NCBI GenBank assembly: GCA_964404765.1
Contig: CAYOLL010000127.1
Span: 1-17,719 of the forward strand
Direction of reading: 5' to 3'
Length of the DNA stretch: 17,719 nt
Source of the DNA: CAYOLL01 sp964404765 [NCBI: uncultured Gemmatimonadota bacterium]
Lineage (GTDB): Bacteria > 4572-55
In this document: one piece after another, positions 1 through 7,087 of the stretch
Position numbering within the stretch: the first letter of the stretch is position 1
Layout: each line of letters opens with the position of its first letter
Position numbers and translations under genes: made by a program
Notes under the pieces: model-generated
What the model was told of the DNA's origin: nothing
Seen by the model: only the letters and a program-made list of their open reading frames with translations
Databases searched by the model: none

Positions 1-1507
1 AGACCGGCTTGCCCCCGGCGCGATATGGCTCGGCATAGCCGTTGTCGCGAATCTGACGAATGGCCCGGGCCGGCGTTTGGCGGCATTTCAGTTCCAGCAC
101 ATAGACCGTATCGGGATATTCGACGGCCAGGTCGATTCGACCGCGGCTGGTCAGCACTTCGCAGCGGACATAAGCCCCGGAAGCGGTCAGCATCAGGTAG
201 AACAGCGTATGAAAATAAGCCTCATCCTGCGGCGCGGACAGGGTGTAGGGAATGGCGGCAAAAATAGCGTGAAGCGTGTCAAAAAAAGTCTTAAAATCTT
301 GCTGCCGCAAGTACGCGGATAGTTTGACAAACCGGGCGTCCGGGCGGCCCGAATCCGCTTCGTTTACAGCGGACCAGAGATGCCGGGTAAAAGCAATTTT
401 GACTTCCAGATTCGGATACCCAAACGTGTAAAGATCGCCCTGAATGGTTTGGATCGTAATGTAGCCGGTCTGAAAAAGCAGCGCCTCTAACTGTAAATGT
501 TCGAGATCGAAGGCGCTAAAAACATTCGCCGTAGCATCCAAACGCTCAAGGTTGGGCAGAAAGTAGCGCCGCTCTCGCAGCAAGTTGATTAAAAACGTGG
601 GCGTGGCCGTTTCAAACCAAAAGTTCTTTAACTGCAATTCATCCAAAGCGCGCAGGATCGAAAACGGGTTGTAAACATACGTGGCGGCTTCCGAAAAGCG
701 ATAGCCGTTGTATTCCTGCTTCAAACGCGCCAGCGTTTCCGTCTGCGTCCATTGTTGGGCTTCAGCCAATCGGGTCAAATAGCCGTCGAATGCGCTCGCC
801 AATTCGGTTTGGGTATAGCCCAGCATGTCGCTGTAAGCGGCGTGCATAGAAATATCGTTAAGGTTGTTCAGTTCGGAAAAGATGGACACTTTGCTAAAAC
901 GGGAGATGCCGGTCAGGAAGACAAAACGCAGGCAGGGCATGACGCTGGCGCCCTTCAACACACCAAAAAAGCCTTTTAAGATCGCACGGTTGGCCTTGGC
1001 GATTTCCAGCCCGGTTTCGCCCTGACCCAAATGGCTAATCAAAGGCTTGTCGTATTCATCTACCAAAACCACAACCGGCCGACCCGTTTTTTTGTGCAGT
1101 TGCAGAATCAATTCTTTAAGCTGATCTTGCGGGAATTGGGCTTGTAGTGCCAGTTGATGCGTCGCGGCAATATCTTGCAGACATTGCGACAAGCCGGCTT
1201 CCAATGCCTCCGGGGTATTGTGCCGGACCTCGTTAAAATCAATAATCACCACCGGATGGGGCTGCCAATCCCAACCGGCCTGCCCCAGCCACAGGCCGTC
1301 GAACAGCTCGCGCCGGGCTTCAAACAGGCATTGCAGCGTGGAAACCAGCAGCGACTTGCCGAACCGGCGCGGTCGCGACAGAAAATAGAACATGCCGCTA
1401 TCCACCAGACGATAAATCCATTCGGTCTTGTCCACATACAAAAAGCCGTTGCGCCGGATGCGGTCAAATGACGAATCGCCAATCGGCAGCTTTAATAAGT
1501 TGGCCAT
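1..1507 (-). CDS. AAA-ATPase-like / PD-(D/E)XK nuclease family protein, partial
   Basis: The reading frame is open from ATG at 1507 to the window edge (about 502 codons, 3' end missing). The N-terminus has the family signature of a short PIGDSSFDRIRRNGFLYVDK-like entry (residues 8-27). A Walker-A-like SRPRRFGKSLL follows (about 44-54, K51/S52), then Walker-B VVLVDEYDKP (about 146-155). Near the cut end lies GRIDLAVEYPDTVYVLELK (about 456-474), whose D, E and K fit a PD-(D/E)XK nuclease core. This order is that of the AAA-ATPase_like (DUF1703) plus PDDEXK_9 family, usually slightly over 500 residues, so only about 15-25 residues seem to be missing. The molecular role of the family is not established; it is expanded in many Bacteroidota and uncultured phyla. 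There is no strong Shine-Dalgarno before the ATG. The gene lies 51 bp downstream of the PIN gene on the same strand. Family assignment is confident, function is not. Confidence 0.88.
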   Translation of the reverse strand, partial: MANLLKLPIGDSSFDRIRRNGFLYVDKTEWIYRLVDSGMFYFLSRPRRFGKSLLVSTLQCLFEARRELFDGLWLGQAGWDWQPHPVVIIDFNEVRHNTPEALEAGLSQCLQDIAATHQLALQAQFPQDQLKELILQLHKKTGRPVVVLVDEYDKPLISHLGQGETGLEIAKANRAILKGFFGVLKGASVMPCLRFVFLTGISRFSKVSIFSELNNLNDISMHAAYSDMLGYTQTELASAFDGYLTRLAEAQQWTQTETLARLKQEYNGYRFSEAATYVYNPFSILRALDELQLKNFWFETATPTFLINLLRERRYFLPNLERLDATANVFSAFDLEHLQLEALLFQTGYITIQTIQGDLYTFGYPNLEVKIAFTRHLWSAVNEADSGRPDARFVKLSAYLRQQDFKTFFDTLHAIFAAIPYTLSAPQDEAYFHTLFYLMLTASGAYVRCEVLTSRGRIDLAVEYPDTVYVLELKCRQTPARAIRQIRDNGYAEPYRAGGKPV

Positions 1508-1558
1508 GCGTGTGCCCTTGTATTTCAGAGATGGATTTTTCACTTTTGCGACAGCAAC

Positions 1559-1974
1559 TCATGAAAGGCCAAACCGCTTGCAGAATGCCGCCGTATCTAA
1601 AATTTCAAATGGCAGGCCGGGAACGCTGCGCAAGAAATCGCGGTTCTCTGAAACGAAAATCTCCACGTGCTCGACCCGGCAAAAAGCCGCAATCAACGCA
1701 TCGCCTTTTTTAACCCTTGTTGACCGGCCCAGGCGACGGATAAGGCGTCCGGTAAACCATAACTTCGTTGAATCGAAAAAAAACGGACACGTTGATAAAA
1801 ATCCTTCATTTCCTCGGCAGTCAAATTTCGGCGAAGTTCAACCTCAACCTGATAGGCCAATTTGACTGAAAAATAACCCAAATGATCGAGAACCCGAACG
1901 GCCGGGAGATTGATTTCACGCAGCCCGAAGATAAAAATGTTGGTATCCAAACTAATGCAAGGTTTCGGACGCAT
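1559..1974 (-). pseudogene. PIN-domain (VapC-like) toxin, split by a -1 frameshift
   Basis: The start is ATG at 1974, preceded by GGGAGGAA at good spacing and overlapping the antitoxin 3' end by 23 bp, a usual toxin-antitoxin arrangement. The zero frame gives a 93-residue product carrying the first PIN acidic motif (LDTNIFIF, D10) and the EVELRR segment (E44/E46). It stops at TGA 1695-1693, just after GLKKAMR. Reading -1 from the heptamer A AAA AAG (1712-1706) restores KKGDALIAAF (D92) and VSENRDFL, then ends at TGA 1561-1559, giving 138 residues, a normal PIN length. So both halves are intact and only one base (an A in an A6 run) separates them. PIN proteins are metal-dependent ribonucleases; without the shift the product lacks the third and fourth conserved acidic positions. 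It could be a programmed frameshift, a recent inactivating deletion, or a homopolymer consensus error. Confidence 0.8.
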
Positions 1975-2317
1975 ACATTTCCTCCCGCTGACGGCGCAAT
2001 TCGGCGATGATTTGCTCCGGGGACATTCCTTTAAATGGATCGCGCTCTTGGTACATGGCGCGCAATTTTTGCCATTGCCGGCGCCCGGCGGCGGATATTG
2101 TCTCGCGGTCAAACGGTTTGTCACGACGGACGTGAATCAAATCATCGGGCGCCTCACCCGCGACCGGGGCGCTGTTTGCGGCAACCTTTTTAGACCGGGC
2201 TTTCCGCGGCTTTTTAACCGCGTATTTCTGCGCCAAAAAATCATAGAAATCTTGCAGTTCCCGGCGGGCCGGCTCCGGTAAAACCGACATATCCAATGTT
2301 GAAGAAACATTTGCCAT
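1952..2317 (-). CDS. Antitoxin-like protein paired with PIN toxin
   Basis: This is a 121-residue soluble protein starting MANVSSTLDM. The ATG at 2317 has AAGGAG six bases upstream. A longer in-frame start at 2374 is excluded because it sits on the -10 box of the promoter (2375-2380). Residues about 13-30 (PEPARRELQDFYDFLAQKY) resemble the short helical N-terminus found in many DUF2281/VapB-type antitoxins. A lysine/arginine-rich linker (KKPRKARSKK) and a charged helical C-terminus (MSPEQIIAELRRQREEMY) follow; in such proteins the C-terminus usually binds the toxin. I see no clear AbrB or RHH DNA-binding fold. The antitoxin role rests mainly on context: its stop lies 23 bp inside the PIN gene on the same strand. 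Confidence 0.7.
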   Translation of the reverse strand: MANVSSTLDMSVLPEPARRELQDFYDFLAQKYAVKKPRKARSKKVAANSAPVAGEAPDDLIHVRRDKPFDRETISAAGRRQWQKLRAMYQERDPFKGMSPEQIIAELRRQREEMYASETLH

Positions 2318-2374
2318 ACGTCGCTCCTTTTTTGAAAACGGGTTTATTAGCTCAATGTCCGTTGCGCTTTCCAT

Positions 2375-2403
2375 AAAATACCATTTACGCCGTAGCGCGT
2401 CAA
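2375..2403 (-). promoter_or_regulatory. Sigma-70-type promoter of the antitoxin-toxin operon
   Basis: On the minus strand TTGACG (2403-2398) is followed, after exactly 17 bp, by TATTTT (2380-2375). The predicted start near 2368 gives a leader of about 50 nt before the antitoxin ATG at 2317. The match (5/6 and 4/6 to consensus, ideal spacing) and its position upstream of the only well-placed start support it. I did not find an obvious palindromic operator overlapping it. Confidence 0.6.
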
Positions 2404-2544
2404 TAAGGTTTTCCGGTAATGGCTCGTCTGCGTAAATTCAATCGGGCTTTGGGCGGGTAACGTGCGCGCAAAAATTTTTAAAAATCTTTCACAAAATGAG
2501 AAATTTTTGCCAAAAACGCGCTCTCTGTAAAGTAGAGGGCATCT

Positions 2545-2738
2545 CCTGAATTATTCGAATTATTCACAAATCTTAACGCAAACGTCGCAATTGACGCTAA
2601 AGACGCAAGTTGCGAATTTATATCTTAAAAATGGATTATGAGGCAACCTAATCTTTTTAAATTCAGCTAATTTAAAACAAATCAAGCGGTTGCGTCGTTT
2701 GCGCCGTTTGCGTCTCTTGCGTTTATGAATTATTCAGG
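2545..2738. repeat. MITE-like element family A, copy 1 (194 bp)
   Basis: This is a non-coding element with imperfect terminal inverted repeats: left CCTGAATTATTC..., right ...TGAATTATTCAGG. It is nearly identical to 5404-5579 and in the same orientation. It differs by two 9-bp insertions, each a local tandem duplication: GAATTATTC at the left end (2548-2566) and a repeat of the GTCGTTTGC type near 2692-2710. The sub-terminal regions (AACGCAAACGTCGCAA, and GGTTGCGCCGTTTGCG on the opposite side) are also inversely related, so the element would fold into a long stem. It has no ORF. I see no target-site duplication for this copy. Confidence 0.85.
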
Positions 2739-2855
2739 TTGTGAAACTCTGCGTCATACTTTGCACAACTCTGCGGTTAAGATTCTCGCGAGTAACGCAA
2801 GTGCGGAACGGTAATTTTATAATCAAACCACATGAAAGGAAGGTGACCGCCTATC

Positions 2856-2956
2856 GCCCAAAAACGCTTTGCCTGCCAATTCCGCCGCCAATTTCATTCA
2901 CTCACTGAAGGAAAAGTTCAGGCAGAACTCGCGGCGGGGTTGGCTTTTTATTGGGC
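2856..2956. repeat. Large imperfect palindrome, possible terminator or structured RNA
   Basis: Outer arms are GCCCAA (2856-2861) and TTGGGC (2951-2956). The main stem is CCAATTCCGCCGC (2876-2888) with GCGGCGGGGTTGG (2931-2943), 13 pairs including two G-T pairs. An inner hairpin CTGAA/TTCAG lies around 2905-2921. On the plus strand the stem is followed by CTTTTTA (2944-2950), a terminator-like tail. On the minus strand, the direction of xerC readthrough, GTTTTTGGG lies further off. A competing pairing of TGCCTG (2873-2878) with CAGGCA (2919-2924) is possible. It may be a terminator downstream of xerC or another palindromic repeat; no second copy is in the window. Confidence 0.5.
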
Positions 2957-3024
2957 ATAGAAACCATTCGTGTACTTTGTGGTGAATAACTCAGGGTGCA
3001 AAGGGTTACAGCTTTAATTTTGCA

Positions 3025-3924
3025 TTATTCCGCCCGTGGATGGGCCTGCCGATAAGCCGCTTTCAGCCGGTCAATTGTCACATGGGTGTAAATCTGGGTG
3101 GCGCGCAGGCTGCTGTGCCCCAGCAATTCCTGCACCGCCCGCAAATCCGCCCCGCGATCCAGCATGTGCGTTGCAAAAGAATGCCGCAGCGTATGCGGAC
3201 TAACCCCCTTGCGATGTGCCGCTTTCTGCAAAAAATCGGTAATCGTGCGGGTAACCGAAGTGCCGCTAATCCGCTTACCGTTGCGGTTAATGAAGACTGC
3301 CAATGTATCCGTTACCTCCACCCCATCACGCAAATATTCCGTTCGCTTTTCCAGCCAATAATCGACCATCTTGAGCGCCGGTTGGCCTGTCGGCACAATC
3401 CGTTCCTTCCGGCCTTTGCCAAAAACCCGAATCGTACCATCGGCCCGATCAATATCCGCCAAATTCAGCGCCGCCAACTCACCGCGCCGGATGCCGGTGG
3501 AATAGATCAATTCCATCATGGCTAAGGTGCGGATCTGCGTCAGCCGAGTTTGATCCGGTAATAAAAAGGCTTTGGTTACTTCTGTTTCAGATAGAAAATT
3601 GGGTAGCTTTTTGTCTAATTTCGGGATATTTACATATTCGGCAGGATTCGCAGTTACCAGATTTTGACGACCCAAGTACTTAAATAGGGCGCGGACAGAG
3701 GCCAATTTCCGGGCGATGCTTTTTTTAGCTGATTTTTGCTGATGCAACCGATACAAGTAGGCTCGAATTTGCTGCCGGTCAATCCCTGCCACCTCTGTTT
3801 CGGGCAAAGCAAACTCGCAAAACTGCTGCAAATCCTGCGCGTATGCTATTTGGGTATGAAGCGAAAGATTTTTCTCATCCTTGATATAAGCCTGAAAGCA
3901 GGTGATCGCTTCTGCTAACTTCAT
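3025..3924 (-). CDS. xerC: XerC/XerD-family tyrosine recombinase
   Basis: This 299-residue protein has the usual length for XerC/XerD. The N-terminal SAM-like core-binding domain spans residues about 5-90 (YIKDEKNLSLHTQIAYAQDL). The catalytic domain carries the full set of conserved residues: R146 in STGIRRGEL, K170 in GKGRKER, H244 and R247 in SPHTLRHSFATHML, H270 in LLGHSS, and the nucleophile Y279 in TQIYTHV. Xer recombinases resolve chromosome dimers at dif with a partner recombinase. Other family members move integrative elements, but nothing else here looks like an integron or phage. The ATG overlaps the amylase stop (ATGA, 3921-3924), so translation is probably coupled and the gene is transcribed with the amylase. 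The XerC rather than XerD label is by overall resemblance and is less certain than the family. Confidence 0.92.
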   Translation of the reverse strand: MKLAEAITCFQAYIKDEKNLSLHTQIAYAQDLQQFCEFALPETEVAGIDRQQIRAYLYRLHQQKSAKKSIARKLASVRALFKYLGRQNLVTANPAEYVNIPKLDKKLPNFLSETEVTKAFLLPDQTRLTQIRTLAMMELIYSTGIRRGELAALNLADIDRADGTIRVFGKGRKERIVPTGQPALKMVDYWLEKRTEYLRDGVEVTDTLAVFINRNGKRISGTSVTRTITDFLQKAAHRKGVSPHTLRHSFATHMLDRGADLRAVQELLGHSSLRATQIYTHVTIDRLKAAYRQAHPRAE

Positions 3925-5378
3925 ACATATTCCGTTGTTGGCGTGACAATCATAGCGCTTAATGCCGGAATATCCAGCGTCATGGCGCCATCGTGACCGG
4001 GAATACGGGTCGGTCCAAGTTGATCGGCCAAGATCAGTGAGTCGTAGCTATGCGAAATCGGGACCGGAAACATGCTGTGCTGCGTTTGTGTGCCGGCATT
4101 TACGGCAATAATGGCAAAATCGGCCGGTGACTCTTCCATCCAACGGGCAAAAACCAGCACGCGCTGTGCATCATTAACATACAGCATCCGAAATTGACCC
4201 CGCCTTAAGGCAATATTTTGCAGGCGAATGGTAATCAGCTTTTTAAAAAATTGCCGCATTTTCATATCCCACTGCGATTCATCCCAAATCATGGGCCGGC
4301 GATTGTCCGGGTCCGGTCCGCCATCCATGCCGATCTCTTCGCCATAATAGATAAAAGGCAGGCCCGGCAAGGTGAATTGCAAAACACCGGCCAGGCGAAT
4401 CAAGGCCATATCATCCTTAAAAATGTGGCGCAAACGCGGTTTATCATGCGAGGTGAGCATATTCCAACTGGCCAGCAGCTTGTCGTAGGGAAAGAATTCC
4501 AGCAAATCGTTCATGACCGTTTGAATTTGGCCGGCGGTGTAAACACCTTTTAAAAAATTACGGATTACCGCCCCCAAATAGTAGTTCATAACGCCATCGC
4601 AACGCTTGCCTTTAACCCAATCCGCCCCAAAACACATCACTTCGCCGACTTGATAACTATCCGGATTGACTTCGGTCATGGCATTGCGAATTTTTCCCAT
4701 CAACCGCAGACCCAAATCGTTGGCGCAATCCAATCGCCAGCCGTCAATGCCGCGCCGCAGCCAGAATTTAACGACACTTTGCTCGTCTTCAATCATGGCC
4801 TGCAGCACTTCTTTCTGGCGAAGATTCAACTCCGGCATAAAACGATGCCCACGCCAGAAGCTGATTTGCCCGTCCTTTTGTTTGAAGTAGCTGTGAAAGC
4901 GACTGCGCGTTGTCTGGAAAGCGCCTGGTTCGGCGTATGTCCGCCGCGCATTATACCAGGGATGTGCTTCCCCGGTGTGATTGAAGACGCCATCCAGCAG
5001 CAAGCGAAATCCGGCGGCGCGGGTTTCGTGGCGCAAGCGATCAAAGTCGGCCAGGCTGCCAAACTGCGGATCAATTTGAAAGTAATCTTCCGTGTCATAT
5101 TTATGATTGGAGCGGGCCAAAAAAATCGGTGTCAGGTACAGCGTAGTCACGCCCAGATCACGCAGATAGGGCAGTTTTTGGCGAATGCCCTCCAGGTTAC
5201 CACCATAAAAATCGCGCCCGCGCGGTGGAATTTGCACCGGTTCCGTCCACGACTTAAGCATGCAATCTTTTTCCGGAAGTGGAAAGGAGCGCGCCGGATC
5301 GGAATTATAAAAGCGATCCGGAAAAATTTGGTAAATAATCTGGTCAAAAACCCAATCCGGAACTTTGCGCATTATCAT
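3921..5378 (-). CDS. GH13 alpha-amylase family enzyme (cyclomaltodextrinase/neopullulanase-like)
   Basis: This is a 485-residue glycoside hydrolase that starts directly with the TIM barrel (WVFDQIIYQIFPDRFYN, residues 9-25). There is no signal peptide and no N-terminal CBM34 domain, so it should be a cytoplasmic enzyme acting on imported or stored alpha-glucans. The GH13 signatures are in order: DGVFNHTG (129-136), MPELN (181-185), GWRLDCAND with nucleophile D217, QVGEV with general acid E246, and LTSHDKPR with D312. Region IV is SHD rather than the usual NHD. GMDGGPDPDNRRPM near residue 355 is typical of the cyclomaltodextrinase/neopullulanase subgroup. GAGG-like SD (GAGG, five bases before ATG) supports the start; a second ATG lies two codons later. 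The start is only 25 bp from repeat copy 2, so promoter or leader sequence must lie in that repeat. It is coupled to xerC. Confidence 0.9.
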   Translation of the reverse strand: MIMRKVPDWVFDQIIYQIFPDRFYNSDPARSFPLPEKDCMLKSWTEPVQIPPRGRDFYGGNLEGIRQKLPYLRDLGVTTLYLTPIFLARSNHKYDTEDYFQIDPQFGSLADFDRLRHETRAAGFRLLLDGVFNHTGEAHPWYNARRTYAEPGAFQTTRSRFHSYFKQKDGQISFWRGHRFMPELNLRQKEVLQAMIEDEQSVVKFWLRRGIDGWRLDCANDLGLRLMGKIRNAMTEVNPDSYQVGEVMCFGADWVKGKRCDGVMNYYLGAVIRNFLKGVYTAGQIQTVMNDLLEFFPYDKLLASWNMLTSHDKPRLRHIFKDDMALIRLAGVLQFTLPGLPFIYYGEEIGMDGGPDPDNRRPMIWDESQWDMKMRQFFKKLITIRLQNIALRRGQFRMLYVNDAQRVLVFARWMEESPADFAIIAVNAGTQTQHSMFPVPISHSYDSLILADQLGPTRIPGHDGAMTLDIPALSAMIVTPTTEYV

Positions 5379-5403
5379 AATGGCCTCGTTTTAATTGGCA
5401 TAG

Positions 5404-5579
5404 CCTGAATTATTCACAAATCTTAACGCAAACGTCGCAATTGACGCTAAAGACGCAAGTTGCGAATTTATATCTTAAAAATGGATTATGAGGCAACCTA
5501 ATCTTTTTAAATTCAGCTAATTTAAAACAAATCAAGCGGTTGCGCCGTTTGCGTCTCTTGCGTTTATGAATTATTCAGG
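5404..5579. repeat. MITE-like element family A, copy 2 (176 bp)
   Basis: The left end is CCTGAATTATTCACAAA and the right end is TTTATGAATTATTCAGG; these are inverted repeats matching at 15 of 17 positions. It is flanked by ATAG on both sides (5400-5403 and 5580-5583, reading ATAG before CCTG and after CAGG), which could be a 4-bp target-site duplication. It is a direct-orientation copy of 2545-2738 and lacks both 9-bp duplications seen there, so it is probably closer to the ancestral form. It has no ORF. It stands directly upstream of the amylase start. Confidence 0.85.
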
Positions 5580-5582
5580 ATA

Positions 5583-5598
5583 GCAAACTTCAGTTTGC
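5583..5598. repeat. Short perfect palindrome
   Basis: GCAAACTTCAGTTTGC is a 7-bp inverted repeat with a 2-nt centre, directly next to repeat copy 2. It has no T-tract, so it is not an obvious terminator. It may be a remnant of another intergenic repeat. The rest of 5599-5792 shows no feature I can support. Confidence 0.4.
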
Positions 5599-5792
5599 GG
5601 GTAATGCAACGTGTGCATTTATTTGCAGATTCAGCCAAGCTTCCTGCTGGATAATTGTAACCTTTTGCCGTGATTTGTCAAGGCGTATCTGACGATGTCC
5701 GCGCATAAGGATATAAGCTTAAACATTTTCGGCTCTTCTAACTTTTTACGAAAAACCATAACCGCAACCGCAAAGTTTGGACACTCAGCGAC

Positions 5793-5831
5793 AAAAAACC
5801 CGCTGAACAAACAAAATCCAGCGGGTTTTTT
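5793..5831 (-). terminator. Rho-independent terminator of the octaheme-FeS-NrfD operon
   Basis: CCCGCTG (5799-5805) pairs with CAGCGGG (5819-5825). The stem is extended by A6 (5793-5798) against T6 (5826-5831), giving a 13-bp perfect stem with a 13-nt loop. The A/T flanks make it work in both directions. It lies 48 bp after the NrfD stop on the minus strand, the proper place to end that operon. Confidence 0.85.
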
Positions 5832-5878
5832 ACAAGCCATTTTTTTGTGGAATGGGCAGGTACTTTTAAGTTTTCAGA

Positions 5879-7087
5879 TCAAGCGGCGGCAGGCTTGGCC
5901 TCGGCATGTTGTTCCCAGGGTGGAAGCAGCTTGATCAGGACGGTTAGGATAATAAACGGCAATGTCAACAGGCAAAGCGTTGTTATTAAACCGTCTATAC
6001 CCATCACATCCATCTTGTAAGTGGTCAGGCCACGGAAACTTTTTGAGAACAATTGCCCGCCGATGACCACATTCCAGCGCGTGCTAAAAATGCCGAGTTG
6101 AATCAGAATCGCCGAAACAAAATAGAGTAGCTTTCGCAGCTCCGCATCTACATTAAAGATTTTGATTATCACCATCAGGCCCAGCGGCAAAACCATGCCC
6201 AATAATACTTGGATTACTACCAGACTGATAAAAAGCTTATTCATGACCAGATCGGCCAAGATATGAATGGACTCCTCGCTTTCATACAGACGATGAATAA
6301 AATCCAGACCCTCCAGCGAAAAGTCGATGATCACCATGTAAAATAAGTAGTTGGTCATCTTATCCAGACAGGCCATATCCACCTTTTCGCCGCGCAGCGG
6401 CAAGATGATCATATACAGTAAAACGACCATGGCAATGCCGGAAACAATAGCCGAGAAAAGGAAGACAATCGGAATCAACACGCTGCTCCACCACGGGTTA
6501 GCCTTGATCGAGCCAAAAATAAAGCCCACATAACCGTGCAGCAAAAATGCCGACGGAATGCCAATAATCGTAATGACCTTGACCAGCTTTTTGTCAACGG
6601 CCGTAGATTCCTCGCTGGCGTCATCGGAAAAAAGCGTCAGCGCCCGGTAGACCCAGTTCATTGGGAAAACGGATGTCCTGGCCATGAGAACCATGTCCCG
6701 GCGATAAATAAACCAAATCTCCAATAGCAGAACGACCATCAAGTACCAGGCATAGACAAAACCAAACATGGCCATGGCCGAGGTCACGTTGGGCGTGAGC
6801 AGGATTTCGTAGAAGCGCTCCGGATGGCCCAGATGCATTAACAAAGGCAACGGGGCTACCAGCAGAAAAGCCAGCGCCGTCAGCAGGGACAGGCGGTAGG
6901 TCGGCTGCACTTCCTGCACATTAAAAACTTTGACCAGCGAAGCCAAAATGAAAGCGCCCGCCACCAGTCCCGTCACATACGGATAGACTACGATCAGGAT
7001 GGACCAGTAGGTCTCGATTTCATTTGGATAGATGTAACCTGTAACCAGACTGAGCAGGTCATTATATTTATCGGCATGTTCCGTCAT
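5879..7087 (-). CDS. NrfD/PsrC-family quinol-interacting membrane subunit
   Basis: This is a 402-residue, very hydrophobic protein with about eight to ten membrane segments. Examples are WSILIVVYPYVTGLVAGAF near residues 28-46, a helix pair near 170-225, and a C-terminal helix near 370-395. It shows the NrfD/PsrC layout: a Y-x-x-x-x-G-L-x-A-G-A first helix, then PLPLLMHLGHPERFYEIL around 78-95, the latter typical of this family. NrfD-type subunits take electrons from or give them to menaquinone at the membrane and pass them to a ferredoxin-like subunit. It overlaps the ferredoxin gene by ATGA (7084-7087), with GGAG seven bases before ATG. It is the last gene of a three-gene operon ending at the terminator at 5793-5831. 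Direction of electron flow cannot be read from sequence. Confidence 0.9.
   Translation of the reverse strand: MTEHADKYNDLLSLVTGYIYPNEIETYWSILIVVYPYVTGLVAGAFILASLVKVFNVQEVQPTYRLSLLTALAFLLVAPLPLLMHLGHPERFYEILLTPNVTSAMAMFGFVYAWYLMVVLLLEIWFIYRRDMVLMARTSVFPMNWVYRALTLFSDDASEESTAVDKKLVKVITIIGIPSAFLLHGYVGFIFGSIKANPWWSSVLIPIVFLFSAIVSGIAMVVLLYMIILPLRGEKVDMACLDKMTNYLFYMVIIDFSLEGLDFIHRLYESEESIHILADLVMNKLFISLVVIQVLLGMVLPLGLMVIIKIFNVDAELRKLLYFVSAILIQLGIFSTRWNVVIGGQLFSKSFRGLTTYKMDVMGIDGLITTLCLLTLPFIILTVLIKLLPPWEQHAEAKPAAA

Larger units (their letters stand above)
2318..3024. other. 707-bp intergenic region
   Basis: No credible gene is present. The region holds the toxin-antitoxin promoter (2375-2403), an AT-rich stretch (2460-2520), repeat copy 1 (2545-2738) and the large palindrome (2856-2956). 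It also has a short CTTTGTGGT fragment (2975-2983), a motif that recurs at 12491-12499 and in inverted form at 12361-12369. The remaining sequence shows nothing I can name. Confidence 0.7.

Noticed and set aside
1706-1730. dnaX-type SD stimulator upstream of the A AAA AAG heptamer
   Set aside because: An AAGGG is present but only about 2 nt from the heptamer, not the roughly 10 nt needed for the dnaX mechanism.
1952-2374. Longer antitoxin start at 2374 (MESATDIELI...)
   Set aside because: The ATG lies on the -10 box of the only good promoter and has no SD; the ATG at 2317 has AAGGAG at ideal spacing.
2545-2738. CRISPR array because of recurring GACGCAAG-like units
   Set aside because: The units are irregular, there are no spacers of constant length, and the whole stretch recurs as one element at 5404-5579.
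4650-5408. Long plus-strand frame (252 codons) opposite the amylase
   Set aside because: It is fully antisense to a gene with clear GH13 motifs, has no recognisable domain, and runs into the repeat element.
5631-5840. 69-codon minus-strand frame after the NrfD gene
   Set aside because: It runs through the rho-independent terminator hairpin and has no SD or family.
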